A stretch of 64,000 nucleotides of DNA from Rhizobium sp. G21 (GTDB taxonomy: Bacteria; Pseudomonadota; Alphaproteobacteria; Rhizobiales; Rhizobiaceae). The translations under genes and the position numbers were made by a program. This document shows positions 28,402-38,602 of this stretch, piece after piece. Where the stretch lies: assembly GCF_014158035.1 (NCBI RefSeq), contig NZ_JACFXW010000001.1, positions 3,760,001 through 3,824,000 of the forward strand. Reading direction: 5' to 3'. The first letter of the stretch is position 1. Each line of letters starts with the position of its first letter. The notes under the pieces are model-generated. The model ran no database searches. It was not told the DNA's origin and worked only from the letters and a program-made list of their open reading frames with translations.

Positions 28402-28638
28402 ATGACCGACATTCTCTGGACAAAACCGGTCAAGGTCGCCACGGGACGCGGCTATCGCGTGGTGGCCGGTCCTTCCCAGGCGCTCGACTGTCTCGAAAAC
28501 TGGCAGGGCGGCAAAGGCCGCTTCTACAGCCACGCCCGCGACATCTGCCGCTCCGCCCTCGCCGCGCCCGAGAAGGCCGGCAAGGCGCGCGAGGCCTTCG
28601 TCGCCGCCCATCTCGACGCCGCCATCCCCTTCGCCTGA
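28402..28638 (+). CDS. DUF982 domain-containing protein
   Basis: 78-residue protein with the DUF982 pattern: ILWTKPVKVATGRGYRVVAGPSQALD, broken as VKVATGRGYRVV and GPSQALDCLENW, and a C-terminal helix ARDICRSALAAPEKAG. DUF982 proteins are very common, often multicopy, in rhizobia; function unknown. AGGAG seven bases before ATG 28402 supports the start. It ends two bases before the convergent kinase gene. Confidence 0.85.
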   Translation: MTDILWTKPVKVATGRGYRVVAGPSQALDCLENWQGGKGRFYSHARDICRSALAAPEKAGKAREAFVAAHLDAAIPFA

Positions 28639-28640
28639 TT

Positions 28641-30880
28641 TCAGGGCGAGAAATAGCCGCTCATCCCGACGGAGGCCGCGGACTTCGCGCCACCGTCGAG
28701 ATAAAGCGCCAGCCGGTCATACTGCACCCTGTTGAACAAAGCTCCGGTGATTTTCGCCGCGATCAGGGGCGCGCCGCGCAGCGCTTCGGAGAGCGTTGCT
28801 TCGTTTACGCGACCCCAGTCCACCACCAACAGAATGCCATCGGCCGAGCGTGCGGCTTCTTCCGCGGAGTGGCCGGCGGCAAGCGGCGGCAGGTCGATCA
28901 CGATCAGCTCGAAGTCGTCTCTCGCCTTCTCGATCTCCGAGGCCGGGTCGAGGTCCGGCAAAGGGCCGCCTTCGGCGCGCGGCGGCTCGGGACAGGCGAG
29001 AAGCGCCAGCGGCGCGGAGGGATGACTCAGCACCGGCAAGAACGCCGCGCGACCCGGGCCTTGCTTCGGCTCCTCTACCAACACATGTCCGGCGAGACGA
29101 CGGGACGCTTCGGGATTGACGCGATCCGCATCCACCAACAATGTCCGCTTTCCTCTCATGGCGTTCAGGCTTGCCAGATTCGCCGCAATGGTCGTCTTGC
29201 CCTCTCCGGCGCCGCAGGACACGACGCCGATGACCACGGTGGATTTCTCCCGGTCGGCGGCTGTGACATGCGACAGGGTTTTCCGGATCGCGTCCGTCAT
29301 GCGGGACCGGGGATTGTCTATGGCGTGGCGGTCGAGCATGTCGGCCATTCGGATCGCATCCGGGCGGCAGATGGGAAAGGCCGAAAAATCGGGATGAAAC
29401 AGCGGCGGCCGTTCTATCAGGGGAATCAGGCCGAGCACGGGCGCGTCGACGAGGCGCCGCAGCCGGTCGGGCCTGCGAAGCGATCGATCCGAAAAATCCC
29501 GAAGGATGGCCGCAGCGAGCGCCAGCGCCAGGCCGAGACTCGTGGCGATGAAGAGCGAAAGAGCTTTTCGCGGCGAAGACGGCTGCGTCGGCAGCGTCGG
29601 CGGCGAAATCACCGCCGCGGCGATTTCCGGCAGGCTCACCTCCTGCCGCGCAGTATCCAGCCGGGCGAGATGGTCGATATAGAGGCGGCGGGCGTTGTCG
29701 GCCCGGCTTTCGAGATCGCGCAACGTCACCTGCACGGCGTCGAGATCCGACTTCTCGGCGCCGGCTCTGCCGATATCGGCCATAAGCGCCTCGACACGGG
29801 CCCGCGTCATCTCCGCTTCCGAGCGATAGGCGGCGGCGATGCGCGATAACTCCTCGAACATCTGGCGACGATACTCCTCCGCTTCCCCCTTCAGCCGCCG
29901 CGTCTGCTGATGCTCGGCGCCGTATTTCGCCGCGAGATCGGCGCCGCGTCTGCTGGCTTCGAGATATTGCTGACGGAGTTCATTGACCAGCGGGCTCGCC
30001 AGGCTCTGGGCGACGGCGGCGTCCAGGTCGCCGCCGGTGAGGATGGCTTCGAGTTTCCTGTTGCGGGCGTCCGCCTGTCCGAGCTCGGCCTGGGCGAGCA
30101 CCAGCTGTTCCGTCATGCTGATGAGGCGCTGATCGCCGATCAGCCGGCCGTTGCTGGCGAGCAGGCCATGTCGCCGGCGGAAGGCTTCGACCGCGTCGTC
30201 CGCGGCCAGAGAAAGCCGGTGAAGCTCCTCAACCTTGCCCGACAGCCAACCGACGGCTCGCCTTGCTGCTTCCGCTTGAGTGCGGCGGCGAGCGTCGAAA
30301 TAGGCTTTCACCACCTGTCCCGTCATCGCCGCCGCGGCCTCGGGACTTCGGGCGGAATATGTGATCGACAGCACCGACGAGTCCCCCAGCCGCCTCACCG
30401 TCAACCTGGTCTCCAGCAGGGCGAGGGCTTCGGTGACCGGATCCGCCGTCCTGTCTCGCCCGAGCGCCGCACGCAACCATTGAACCAGCGCATGAGGACG
30501 CTGACGCGCGAGGTCCTCGGTGTGAAATCCGGCTGCGTCAGCAGACCGCCGTCGACGACCAGCCGCCTCAGGGTTTCGCCCGACTTGATCAGCTCCATCT
30601 GGCTTGCGAGGTTTTCGTCGAACGTCGCCGCTGGATCGGCGCCGACCGGCTTCCGCCAGTAGTCCGGCTCTTCGGCGAGGATGTGGATGCCGGCGCTCGA
30701 CTGATAGGTAGACGTCGCCAGGGCGAGATAGCTCGCCCAGGCAACGAGGCTTACGACGAGGATAGTTGCCACAAGCCGGAATTGGCGGCGACAGACGAGC
30801 CAGAGCCGTGCGAGCGGATCGGCGGCGTCGTCGCGTTCCAACGCGGCAGGGGTATGCGATGGATGGTCTGCCTGCTGCAT
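28641..30880 (-). CDS. Wzz/Wzc-like polysaccharide chain-length protein with BY-kinase domain (one frame change)
   Basis: About 746 residues. N-terminal cytoplasmic start, a membrane segment (ATILVVSLVAWASYLAL), a periplasmic Wzz domain with long coiled coil, a second membrane segment (ALSLFIATSLGLALALAAAIL), then a tyrosine-kinase/ParA-like domain with Walker A SCGAGEGKTTIAANLA, TLLVDADRVN and Walker B ELIVIDLPPL. The C-terminus has only three scattered tyrosines (YDRLALY; GYF) instead of a dense Tyr cluster. The frame breaks near 30485-30500; repair joins to ALVQWLRAALGRD. It controls export and length of the exopolysaccharide made by the neighbouring genes, as ExoP/Wzc do. Start 30880 from family fit. 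Confidence 0.9.
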
Positions 30881-31187
30881 GATCGGCGAACCTCGACTGT
30901 CGCTTCGGCGCCGAGGCCGAGCTGAAGCAACGGTTGCAAAACGAAGAATGAGCTGAATGGGGTCGATGCGCACAACGAGAGGTCGTAGTTAACGATGGAT
31001 TTGCAAAAACGGCAAGAGCTCTCGGCGTCTAAATGAAATCGCGCGTTAGGCGCGAATGACGCCGCCTTGTCACAGAAGACATAAATGATGTGCATGACCG
31101 GGAAATCTCTGCCGCCGTCTTCGCCCGGCTTTGACATCGCCGCGCCGTTCGCGCAGAGATGGCTCGCCATTTCGAGAAGGATTTCGA
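30881..31187 (+). promoter_or_regulatory. Divergent control region, kinase / epimerase
   Basis: 307 bases without a gene. A/T-richer than its surroundings. Contains the inverted repeat TCGCGC-5-GCGCGA at 31039-31055, which could be an operator or a hairpin in the epimerase leader. Promoters for the two divergent exopolysaccharide transcripts should lie here. Confidence 0.5.
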
Positions 31188-32198
31188 ATGCGTTATCTGA
31201 TCACGGGGACAGCCGGCTTCATCGGCTTCCATCTTTCTAAGCGGTTGTTGGATGAAGGTCATTTCGTCGTCGGCTTCGATGGCATGACGCCGTATTACGA
31301 TGTCTCCCTGAAAGAGCAGCGGCATGCGATCCTGGCGCGCTCCAACGGCTTTACGCCCGTGATCGGCATGCTGGAAGACAAGGCGGCGCTCGACCGCGCC
31401 GCAGAGATCGCCGAGCCGGAAATCATTATCCATCTCGCCGCTCAGGCCGGCGTCCGCTACAGCCTCGAAAATCCGCGCTCCTACGTCGACAGCAACCTCA
31501 CCGGCTCGTTCAACGTGCTGGAACTGGCGCGCGAATTGTCGCCCAAACACCTGATGATGGCGTCGACCTCGTCGGTCTATGGATCGAACGAAAAGATACC
31601 CTTCGCTGAAGCGGACCGGGCCGACGAGCCGATGACGATCTATGCGGCGACCAAGAAGAGCATGGAGTTGATGGCGCATTCCTATGCGCATCTCCACAAG
31701 ATCCCCACCACCGCCTTCCGCTTCTTCACCGTATACGGACCCTGGGGCAGGCCTGATATGGCGCTGTTCAAATTCGTCGACGCCATCCGCAAGGGCCAGC
31801 CGATCGACATCTATGGCGAAGGCCGGATGAGCCGCGATTTCACCTATATCGACGACCTCATCGAAGGCATCGTCAGGCTGACGACCGTGGCCCCCGCCGA
31901 GGACAACCGCGTCACGGTCGACGGCGTCGCCGACACCCTGTCCCCGCAGGCGCCGTTCCGCGTCGTCAATATCGGCGGCGGCCAGCCGGTGGACCTCATG
32001 CGTTTCGTCGAAACGGTGGAGGCGGCGCTCTCGACGCCCGCGATCCGCAACATGCTGCCGATGCAGCAGGGCGACGTGCCCCGCACCTATGCCGCTCCTG
32101 ATCTTTTGATGGCGCTGACCGGCTTCAAGCCGGAAATCGAGCTGGAAGAGGGGGTAAGGCGGTTCGTGGAGTGGTTCACCGAGCACTATGCGCGGTGA
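31188..32198 (+). CDS. UDP-glucuronate 4-epimerase family protein
   Basis: Extended short-chain dehydrogenase of 336 residues. NAD motif [10 protein letters not shown] at the start, catalytic YAATKKSME (YxxxK), [16 protein letters not shown] typical of UDP-glucuronate/galacturonate epimerases, and [14 protein letters not shown]. It would turn UDP-glucuronate, made by the adjacent UDP-glucose dehydrogenase, into UDP-galacturonate for exopolysaccharide. GAGAAGGA six bases before ATG 31188 decides the start over an upstream in-frame ATG. Confidence 0.93.
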   Translation: MRYLITGTAGFIGFHLSKRLLDEGHFVVGFDGMTPYYDVSLKEQRHAILARSNGFTPVIGMLEDKAALDRAAEIAEPEIIIHLAAQAGVRYSLENPRSYVDSNLTGSFNVLELARELSPKHLMMASTSSVYGSNEKIPFAEADRADEPMTIYAATKKSMELMAHSYAHLHKIPTTAFRFFTVYGPWGRPDMALFKFVDAIRKGQPIDIYGEGRMSRDFTYIDDLIEGIVRLTTVAPAEDNRVTVDGVADTLSPQAPFRVVNIGGGQPVDLMRFVETVEAALSTPAIRNMLPMQQGDVPRTYAAPDLLMALTGFKPEIELEEGVRRFVEWFTEHYAR

Positions 32199-32216
32199 AA
32201 CGCTGCTGAATGTCGA

Positions 32217-32252
32217 AATAAAAAGCCGCCGGGGCGACCCAGCGGCTTTTTG
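32217..32252. terminator. Bidirectional terminator between epimerase and ugd
   Basis: Nine-base stem AAAAGCCGC/GCGGCTTTT (32221-32229 with 32242-32250), with A run before and T run after, between convergent genes. It can serve both strands. Confidence 0.85.
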
Positions 32253-32271
32253 TCGGTCGAGACAGGACTCT

Positions 32272-33583
32272 TCAGCCCTTCTTCGCCTTGCCGATCGCCG
32301 TGTAGCGGAACCCGCTCTTGGCGAGCTCCGCGGCATTGTAGACGTTGCGTAGATCCACCACCACATCGCCGGCCATGGTCGCCTTGAGCTTGCGGAAGTC
32401 GAGCGCGCGGAAAGCGTCCCATTCGGTGACCAGCACCACGGCGTCGGCGCCGTCGGCGATCTCGTAAGGGTCCTTACCATAGGTCACGTCGCCGAGCATC
32501 GGCTTGGCCGCTTCCATGCCTTCGGGGTCGAAGGCGTGCACCTGCGCTCCGGCGTCCTGCAGCGCCTGGATTATGGCGATGGAGGGGCGTCGCGCATGTC
32601 GTCGGTATTGGGCTTGAAGGTGAGGCCGAGAATGGCGATCTTCTTGCCGCGCACCGAGCCGTCGCAGGCGGCGATGACCTTGCGGCCCATGGCGCGCTTG
32701 CGGTTGTCGTTGATGGCGACGGTGGTCTCGATCAGCCTGACGGGGCTATCGTAATCCTGGGCGGTCTTGACCAGCGCCAGCGTGTCTTTCGGGAAGCAGG
32801 AGCCGCCGTAACCAGGGCCGGCATGCAGGAACTTGTCGCCGATGCGCTTGTCCATGCCTATGCCCTTGGCGACCTTCTGCACGTCGGCGCCGATGGTCTC
32901 GCAGAGATCGGCGATCTCGTTGATGAAGGTGATCTTCATCGCCAGGAAGGCGTTGGCGGCGTATTTGATCAATTCCGAGGTGCGGCGCTCGCAGAAGAAC
33001 AACGGCGCTTCGTTGAGATAGAGCGGGCGGTAGACTTCACGCATGGCGTCCATGGCGCGCGGGTCTTCCGCGCCGACGACGATCCGGTCGGGACGCTTGA
33101 AGTCGGAGATAGCGGCGCCTTCGCGCAGGAATTCGGGGTTGGAGACGACGGCCACATCCTTGTCCGGGAATTCTTCGCGGAAGATGCGTTCGACTTCGTC
33201 GCCGGTGCCGACGGGCACGGTGGACTTGGTCACGATGACGGTGAAGCCGGTGACGGCGGCTGCGATTTCGCGCGCGGCGGCATAGACATAGCTCAGATCC
33301 GCATGGCCGTCGCCGCGGCGCGAGGGCGTGCCGACCGCGATGAAGACGACGTCTGCCTCCGCGACGGCGGTGGCGAGGTCGAGAGTGAAATCGAGCCTGC
33401 CGGCTGCGGCATTGTTGGCGATCAACGCTTCGAGGCCGGGTTCGAAAATCGGCGATTTCCCAGCCTTCAGCGCGTCAATCTTAGCTTCCGACTTGTCGAC
33501 GCAGGTAACGTGGTGCCGAAATCCGCCAGGCAGGCGCCGGAGACGAGACCGACATAGCCCGACCCGATCATGACGATGCGCAT
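32272..33583 (-). CDS. ugd: UDP-glucose 6-dehydrogenase (two frame changes)
   Basis: Oxidises UDP-glucose twice to UDP-glucuronate with NAD. About 437 residues. MRIVMIGSGYVGLVSGACLAD carries the NAD motif GSGYVG; VSNPEFLREG and the catalytic cysteine in GPGYGGSCFPKDT are intact; the C-terminal domain continues to GFRYTAIGKAKKG. Two one-base losses, both in C runs: near 33508 (repair gives FGHHVTCVDK) and near 32584 (repair gives DMRDAPSIAIIQ). GGAGAA four bases before the ATG. Convergent with the UDP-glucuronate epimerase that uses its product. Confidence 0.96.
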
Positions 33584-33686
33584 ATAGTTCTCCAGTCCGT
33601 CTCTATGGCGATCGACATCGGGATCGCGAGTCTTGTTGTGCTGGATGGTCTTCTATCGCGCCGCAGTTTTCAGGACAATGACATCT

Positions 33687-34910
33687 TCACGGATCCGATC
33701 GGTTCTTGATGGACTTCGAGCGCATCAGCGCCGTCGTTACGGCAGCGGCGAGCGCCGCGAGGCCCGAGCCCGTCAATCCCAAAATCGGCAGCAGCAGGAT
33801 CGAAAGCGCGATCGACAGCGTTGCGCCGAGGAGAGACAGGCCGGCATAGATGCGGTGGCGTTCCTGTCCGATGAGAACGACGTTCAAGCCGTCCGACAGG
33901 CTGCGCGCGCCGGCGGCGAACGACAGCAAGCACAGTGAAACGGCCGCCGCGCCGGATGTTTCGATGGAGTGGATGTCCGCAATGACGAGACAGGCGAGAA
34001 CGAGCGCTGACAGAGCCGCAACGAACACCCAAGCCAGACGATGGCAGAGCGGCTTGAGAAGCGCCTCAGAGCATTCGCGGTCCCGGGCCGAAGCGATCAG
34101 GCGCGGCAGGGCCGGCTGAATGACGGCCGAGGATACGAGAATCTGCAGGGACTGGGCGATAGCGGCGCAAACACTGTAGATCCCTATCGCTTCGAGGCCG
34201 AGCATGGCGGCCACCAAAAAACGATCGGCATAGAGTTGACCTACCAAGCCGAGGTCCGCGGCGTAGATGAAGCTCGAACTTCGCAGGCCGCTCCTCAGCC
34301 AGCCGAAGTCGACGCCGATTGCCCGCCACGATGTCTTCGCGATCGATGGCGCGAGCGTCGCCAACGCAACGACATGGCCGACGATCCAGAACAAGATCGT
34401 CGCATCGAGAGAACACACGGCGTCAAACCGTGACGCGGCGATGAGGAAGAACGGAATCCAGCCTGCAGAGCGGATAAACAGCATGAGATTGGCGCGTCTG
34501 GCGCGACCAAGAGCGATGAGGATGACGTGGACGTCGAGCGCCAGCGTTTCCAGGGCGACGATGGCCAGCGCCGGCGCGACCGGCAGGGTGGGGATCGGTG
34601 TGGTCGTGAAAACGATCGCAAGCGCAGCCGCCGCCGCCGCGCCGACCGAGACTGCGGTGACTGCGAGCCGGGTGGCGATCAGCCGCGGCGCGCGGCGCCG
34701 ATGCAGAACGAGGCCCCGCGTCAGCAGGTTGTTGAGCCCCCAGCCCAGCGCCGCCGGCGCGATCGCCGCCGTCGCGGTGACCAGCGCGAAAACTCCAGCC
34801 GCCTCCAGGCCCAGAAGCCGGATGAGCGCGAGCGGCAAGAGGAAACGCAAAGCGAGCGCCACTCCGCGCAAGACGAAGGCGAAGGCGCCTGTCATCACCT
34901 CGCTGTCCAC
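33687..34910 (-). CDS. Polysaccharide flippase-like membrane protein
   Basis: About 407 residues with 12 or more hydrophobic segments (RGVALALRFLLPLALIRLLG; AADLGLVGQLYADRFLVAAM; SILLLPILGLTGSGLAALAA), the pattern of oligosaccharide flippases of the Wzx/MOP superfamily, which move lipid-linked repeat units across the inner membrane. Start uncertain: GTG 34910 has GGAG seven bases upstream; ATG 34895 lies five codons later. Its place beside chain-length, polymerase and transferase genes supports the call. Confidence 0.82.
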   Translation of the reverse strand: MDSEVMTGAFAFVLRGVALALRFLLPLALIRLLGLEAAGVFALVTATAAIAPAALGWGLNNLLTRGLVLHRRRAPRLIATRLAVTAVSVGAAAAAALAIVFTTTPIPTLPVAPALAIVALETLALDVHVILIALGRARRANLMLFIRSAGWIPFFLIAASRFDAVCSLDATILFWIVGHVVALATLAPSIAKTSWRAIGVDFGWLRSGLRSSSFIYAADLGLVGQLYADRFLVAAMLGLEAIGIYSVCAAIAQSLQILVSSAVIQPALPRLIASARDRECSEALLKPLCHRLAWVFVAALSALVLACLVIADIHSIETSGAAAVSLCLLSFAAGARSLSDGLNVVLIGQERHRIYAGLSLLGATLSIALSILLLPILGLTGSGLAALAAAVTTALMRSKSIKNRSDP

Positions 34911-34997
34911 GCCGCCGCTCCCATGGTCTCCCCCAAATCCGGTTGTGGACAGGCTAGCAAAGACGACGCAAAGTGGAAGCGGGGTCCGGGGGAAAGA

Positions 34998-35536
34998 ATG
35001 GAAAAGGACGGCGTCTGGAACAGAATTCGCGCGGATTACGACAGAGCGCGGCGGGGCGCAGGCGGCTCGGGTCATACGGGCTGGCTCCGAACGCTCAGCC
35101 GGCCGGGCTTCGCCTGCGCGCTGCTGCGCCGGATGCAGGAGGCGGTGGGGCCGGTTCCGGTGATCGGGCGTCCCCTGCGGCGGCTCGTCTGGCTTTGGTC
35201 GGTTTACGCCTTCGGCTCCGATATCGCCATCGAGGCGGAGATCGGCGGCGGGCTCTATCTGCCGCATCCGCACGGCGTCGTCATCGGGGCCTGCCGCATC
35301 GGTCGAGGCGTCACCATCCTGCAGAATGTGACGCTCGGAAGCAGACGGCCGGGGAGACGGCGGCGCCGGTGATCGGCGACAGCGTGGTGATCTCGGCGGG
35401 CGCCGTCGTGCTCGGCGGCGTGCTTGTCGGCGAGGGCGCAGTCATCGGCGCCAATGCGGTGGTGCTGATCGACATTCCCTCAGGCGCGACGGCGGTCGGC
35501 AACCCGGCGCGCATCCTGCCCGAAAATGTCGGCTGA
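34998..35536 (+). CDS. Serine O-acetyltransferase-like hexapeptide acyltransferase (one frame change)
   Basis: About 179 residues. N-terminal helical part (MEKDGVWNRIRADYDRARR) is like CysE-type acetyltransferases; the left-handed beta-helix begins at SDIAIEAEIGGGLYLPHPHGVVIG with the catalytic His region. One A missing near 35341 breaks the frame; repair gives NVTLGSKTAGETAAPVIGDSVVIS and a normal end at AVGNPARILPENVG. In a polysaccharide cluster it more likely O-acetylates a sugar (WcaB-like) than serine. It is divergent from the flippase gene. Confidence 0.85.
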
Positions 35537-35601
35537 GCCGATTTCATCCCCCTTCTCATGGGCGCTCTTACACTGATGCGGTCGAAACTGGAGACCGCAA
35601 C

Positions 35602-35757
35602 ATGACACTCGCATCGCTACTTTCCCTCTCGCTCGGGCGCGCCTCGCCGCCACGCCGCCATGCGCTGACCGGCCTCGGCGCGGATGGCCGCCGTGTGCTT
35701 CTCACCTTTGCCACAGCCGGCGGCCGTTCCCCTTTGTTCGGGAGGGCGCCCCAATGA
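35602..35757 (+). CDS. Small unknown protein coupled to SGNH gene
   Basis: 51 codons starting at ATG 35602 with GGAGA upstream; begins MTLASLLSLSLGRASPPRR and ends GGRSPLFGRAPQ. The stop overlaps the start of the next gene (ATGA), a sign of translational coupling. Rich in Arg, Leu and Ser; no signal peptide and no recognised family. It may be a real small protein or only a translated leader. Confidence 0.4.
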   Translation: MTLASLLSLSLGRASPPRRHALTGLGADGRRVLLTFATAGGRSPLFGRAPQ

Positions 35758-37172
35758 CCGGGGATATCGAAAACGCTGAAATCCGGGCGCTGACCCATCT
35801 GATCGGCCATGATGCGGCGGGCCTGTTCGGCCGCGCTTCCCTCGGCGCCTGCCTCGCGCCGCGATCGCCCAATCTTTTGGCGGTCATCGGCGACAGCACC
35901 GCCGAACAAGTCCATCTCGACTCGCAACGGCGCAACCGCGCGGCCTACAACCATGTCTTTCTCGGCTCCGCGATGGCCGGCGCCAGGCTGATCTTATCCG
36001 GCAATTTCGGCAAGTCGGGCGACAGGACCGACCAGACGGCGGCCCGCCTGCCGGCCGCCTTGTCCTCGGGCGCGGGCGCGCTCTATATCAGCGAGGGCAT
36101 GAACAACTTCTCGCAGGCGCCTTATACGCATGCGGTCAGCGGCGCCGTGGTGACGCCGGCGCAGGCCGGCGCCCAGGCGTTCGCCGACACGCTCGCCAAG
36201 ATCGACGCCGCGCTCGCGCTGGGCCTCAAGGTGATCGTCGCGCTCTGCGCCGGGGCGAGCAACTTCTCCGCCGCCATGATCGGGCAAATGTGGATCTACA
36301 ATCAGGCGCTGCGGCGGGCGGCGGAATTGAGGCCCAATCTCTGGCTTCTCGACATGCCCGCCATTCTGCATGATCCGGCGTCGACGCCTGTCTCGATCGC
36401 CTTCCGCGCCGGATATCTGCACACGGGCGATGCGGTGCTGGCGCATGAAAGCGTCACCGGCGCCTATCACGCCGCAAAAGCGTTTGCGGAGATTCTACGC
36501 GAGGTGATGCGGCCGTTGCCGCGCAGCCGGGTGTCCCGGGCGAACCAGCGCTCTGCGGACAATCGGCTGCAACTGGCGCTCAATCCGCTGTTCAACGCGA
36601 CGTCGGGCGCCGCCGGCGTGCTCGGTGCGGGCGGATCGCTCGCATCGGGCACGACGGCCGTTCCCTATGAGTGGACGGTCGCGCGCAGTTCCGGCGACAC
36701 CACGACCTCGTTTCAGTTGGGCGTGGAAGCCAATGCGGAAGGCGGCAACGATCTGGTCATCGCCTATAGCGTCAGCACCGCCGGCGGCGGCCTGCGGGTC
36801 TATCAAGATCTCGCCGGATCGTCGTCCTTCTGGCAGGCGGGCGACGTGCTTCAGGGCTTTTCGACGGTGACGATTATGGCTGGCTCTGCCGGGCTTGCCT
36901 GCGCCCGGCCCTATATCGAGATCAACGGCGTCACCGCCGGCGTCGGCGCCACCATGATCGCCTCGGGCGTGATGAGCGATACGGCGCATGGGGTGTTTCC
37001 CACGGTCGAGACTTTCGTGCTCGAAGACGCGACCGAGCCGATCGCCGTGCCGGCCTACGACACGAAGGGCTATCTCAGCTTCAAGGCGCTGGGTCTCATT
37101 TGCGCTGCGCCAGGCGCGGGCGTCGTCCGGCTGCGCATGCCGCATCTCGATGTCAGGTCGACGCTGATCTGA
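35754..37172 (+). CDS. SGNH/GDSL-type hydrolase-like protein
   Basis: 472 residues. Block I LLAVIGDSTAEQ with the putative nucleophile Ser is clear; GNFGKSGDRTDQT fits block II and YISEGMNNFSQ the Asn block III. Block V (usually DxxH) is not clear; the candidate is GYLHTGDAVLAHES, which lacks the usual Asp. A second half (about 270-470) is beta-rich (GLRVYQDLAGSSSF; CARPYIEINGVTAG) and looks like a carbohydrate-binding or capsid-like sandwich. No signal peptide at this start. Within the exopolysaccharide region it may remove or add acyl groups on the polymer. Its 3' end overlaps the convergent polymerase gene by 20 bases. Confidence 0.65.
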   Translation: MTGDIENAEIRALTHLIGHDAAGLFGRASLGACLAPRSPNLLAVIGDSTAEQVHLDSQRRNRAAYNHVFLGSAMAGARLILSGNFGKSGDRTDQTAARLPAALSSGAGALYISEGMNNFSQAPYTHAVSGAVVTPAQAGAQAFADTLAKIDAALALGLKVIVALCAGASNFSAAMIGQMWIYNQALRRAAELRPNLWLLDMPAILHDPASTPVSIAFRAGYLHTGDAVLAHESVTGAYHAAKAFAEILREVMRPLPRSRVSRANQRSADNRLQLALNPLFNATSGAAGVLGAGGSLASGTTAVPYEWTVARSSGDTTTSFQLGVEANAEGGNDLVIAYSVSTAGGGLRVYQDLAGSSSFWQAGDVLQGFSTVTIMAGSAGLACARPYIEINGVTAGVGATMIASGVMSDTAHGVFPTVETFVLEDATEPIAVPAYDTKGYLSFKALGLICAAPGAGVVRLRMPHLDVRSTLI

Positions 37173-38396
37173 CGGATGACGCCCATTCGGATCGCGGCGC
37201 CGACGCGCGCCGCGGCTCCGAGAAGACCCCGCTCAACATATAGCCCGCCATCATGGTGAGAAAACTCGGCGCATAGGCCTGCACGGTCAGTCCATAGAGA
37301 TTGAAGAGAATGACGATAGCGAGCTTTGCGCGGGATGTTTCTCGCGCGAGGCCGATAATGGCGGCGGCGAGGAAGAGCAGATAGGCGGGACCGAACATCA
37401 GCAGGCTGGTCAGGTGAAAATTGTCGAGCGGCGTCGAAAGCGCCGCTCTTTCGCTCAACCTCATCGGCGTGGCGAAGCAGCCGAGGCCGCAGCCGGTGAC
37501 GAGGCCGCTGGGATGTCGGCGACCACGAGAAACGGCGCGGCCCAGGTGGTGACCGCCCGGTCCGCGAAACTGGCGAAGAGGGGCGGCAGTGTTTCGCTGT
37601 CGACGGTCGAAAACAGCAGCATCATGAGCGGCGGCGCGAGGATCGTCGCGAAGGACGCCGAGGCCAGCACACGCAGGACGGCATGAGCGCCAAAGGCAGG
37701 AGCGGGCGCCACGATCAGCGGCCGGAGCAGGCAGAGGACGAGGAAGGCAACCAGACCCGTCTTGCTCGTCGTCAGCCACAAAGCGCCGCCACAGATCGGC
37801 GCGAGCGCCCAGAACAGCGTCGGCGGCAGGCGCGGCGCGGTGAGCGCGCCCAGAAAGACGATCATCGCCGCCGTCAGCGCGCTGTCTCCCGACAAGCCGC
37901 CATAGCGGGCTACGCCCTGTTGCCACCAATATTTCACCGCCGACTTCGCGCCGGAAAAACTCTGATAACCGGTGTCCGCCCAGGGATAGGCGGCATATGG
38001 CTCGGCGAGCGCCGACATGCAAAGCGCGACGAGAAGAACCGTCAGCACAGCAACGGTGAAAACGCTTTCGTCCACCCTGCGCTGGAAGAAAATCAGGCCG
38101 GAGAATACGGGCAGGATCATCTTGATGGCGGCGAGCGCCATCAGCGGCCGAGGGCCCATGAAGGCGAGCGCCGCCGCAAGCGAGGCGACGAGGCCCGCCA
38201 GCAACAGCAAACCGAGCATCCTGCGATGCGCCAGCTGGAGTGCAACGAAGATCGCAGCGGCGCCGGCCGCTGCGACATCGGCGAAATACCAGAGCAGCCC
38301 GACCCCGATTTGTTCGAGGCCGGCGCGCAGCGCGCCGGTGCCGGCGTCGCGACAGGCGAACAGGATCAGGCCGAACAAGGCGTAGCGACCGATCAT
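37153..38396 (-). CDS. O-antigen ligase/polymerase-like membrane protein (one frame change)
   Basis: About 414 residues, ten or more hydrophobic segments with a long periplasmic loop (PYAAYPWADTGYQSFSGAKS ... YGGLSGDSALTAAMI), the layout of Wzy/WaaL proteins. The segment ICGGALWLTTSKTGLVAFL resembles the cytoplasm-facing SRTG motif of the family. One C missing near 37514 (repair gives DIPSGLVTGCGLGCFATPM). Start uncertain: ATG 38396 begins at the first membrane segment; an in-frame ATG at 38456 is also possible. Likely polymerises the repeat unit exported by the flippase. Confidence 0.78.
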
Positions 38397-38602
38397 GACG
38401 TCGGCGCGATGTGCTGTCGGGCAAACAGCAAAGATTTGTTCACCACGTCTCGGCATCGCGCTTCGTGAGCGACCTCGAAAGAACCGATTGTTAATCGCCC
38501 GGCCCTTAGCGTCCTCCCAAACGCGACGAGATACCGTTGCGCGAAGATACCGGATTCGAGCGCTGAACCGAACCGGTTGTCCCAGGAAGAGACGGCTGCG
38601 CC

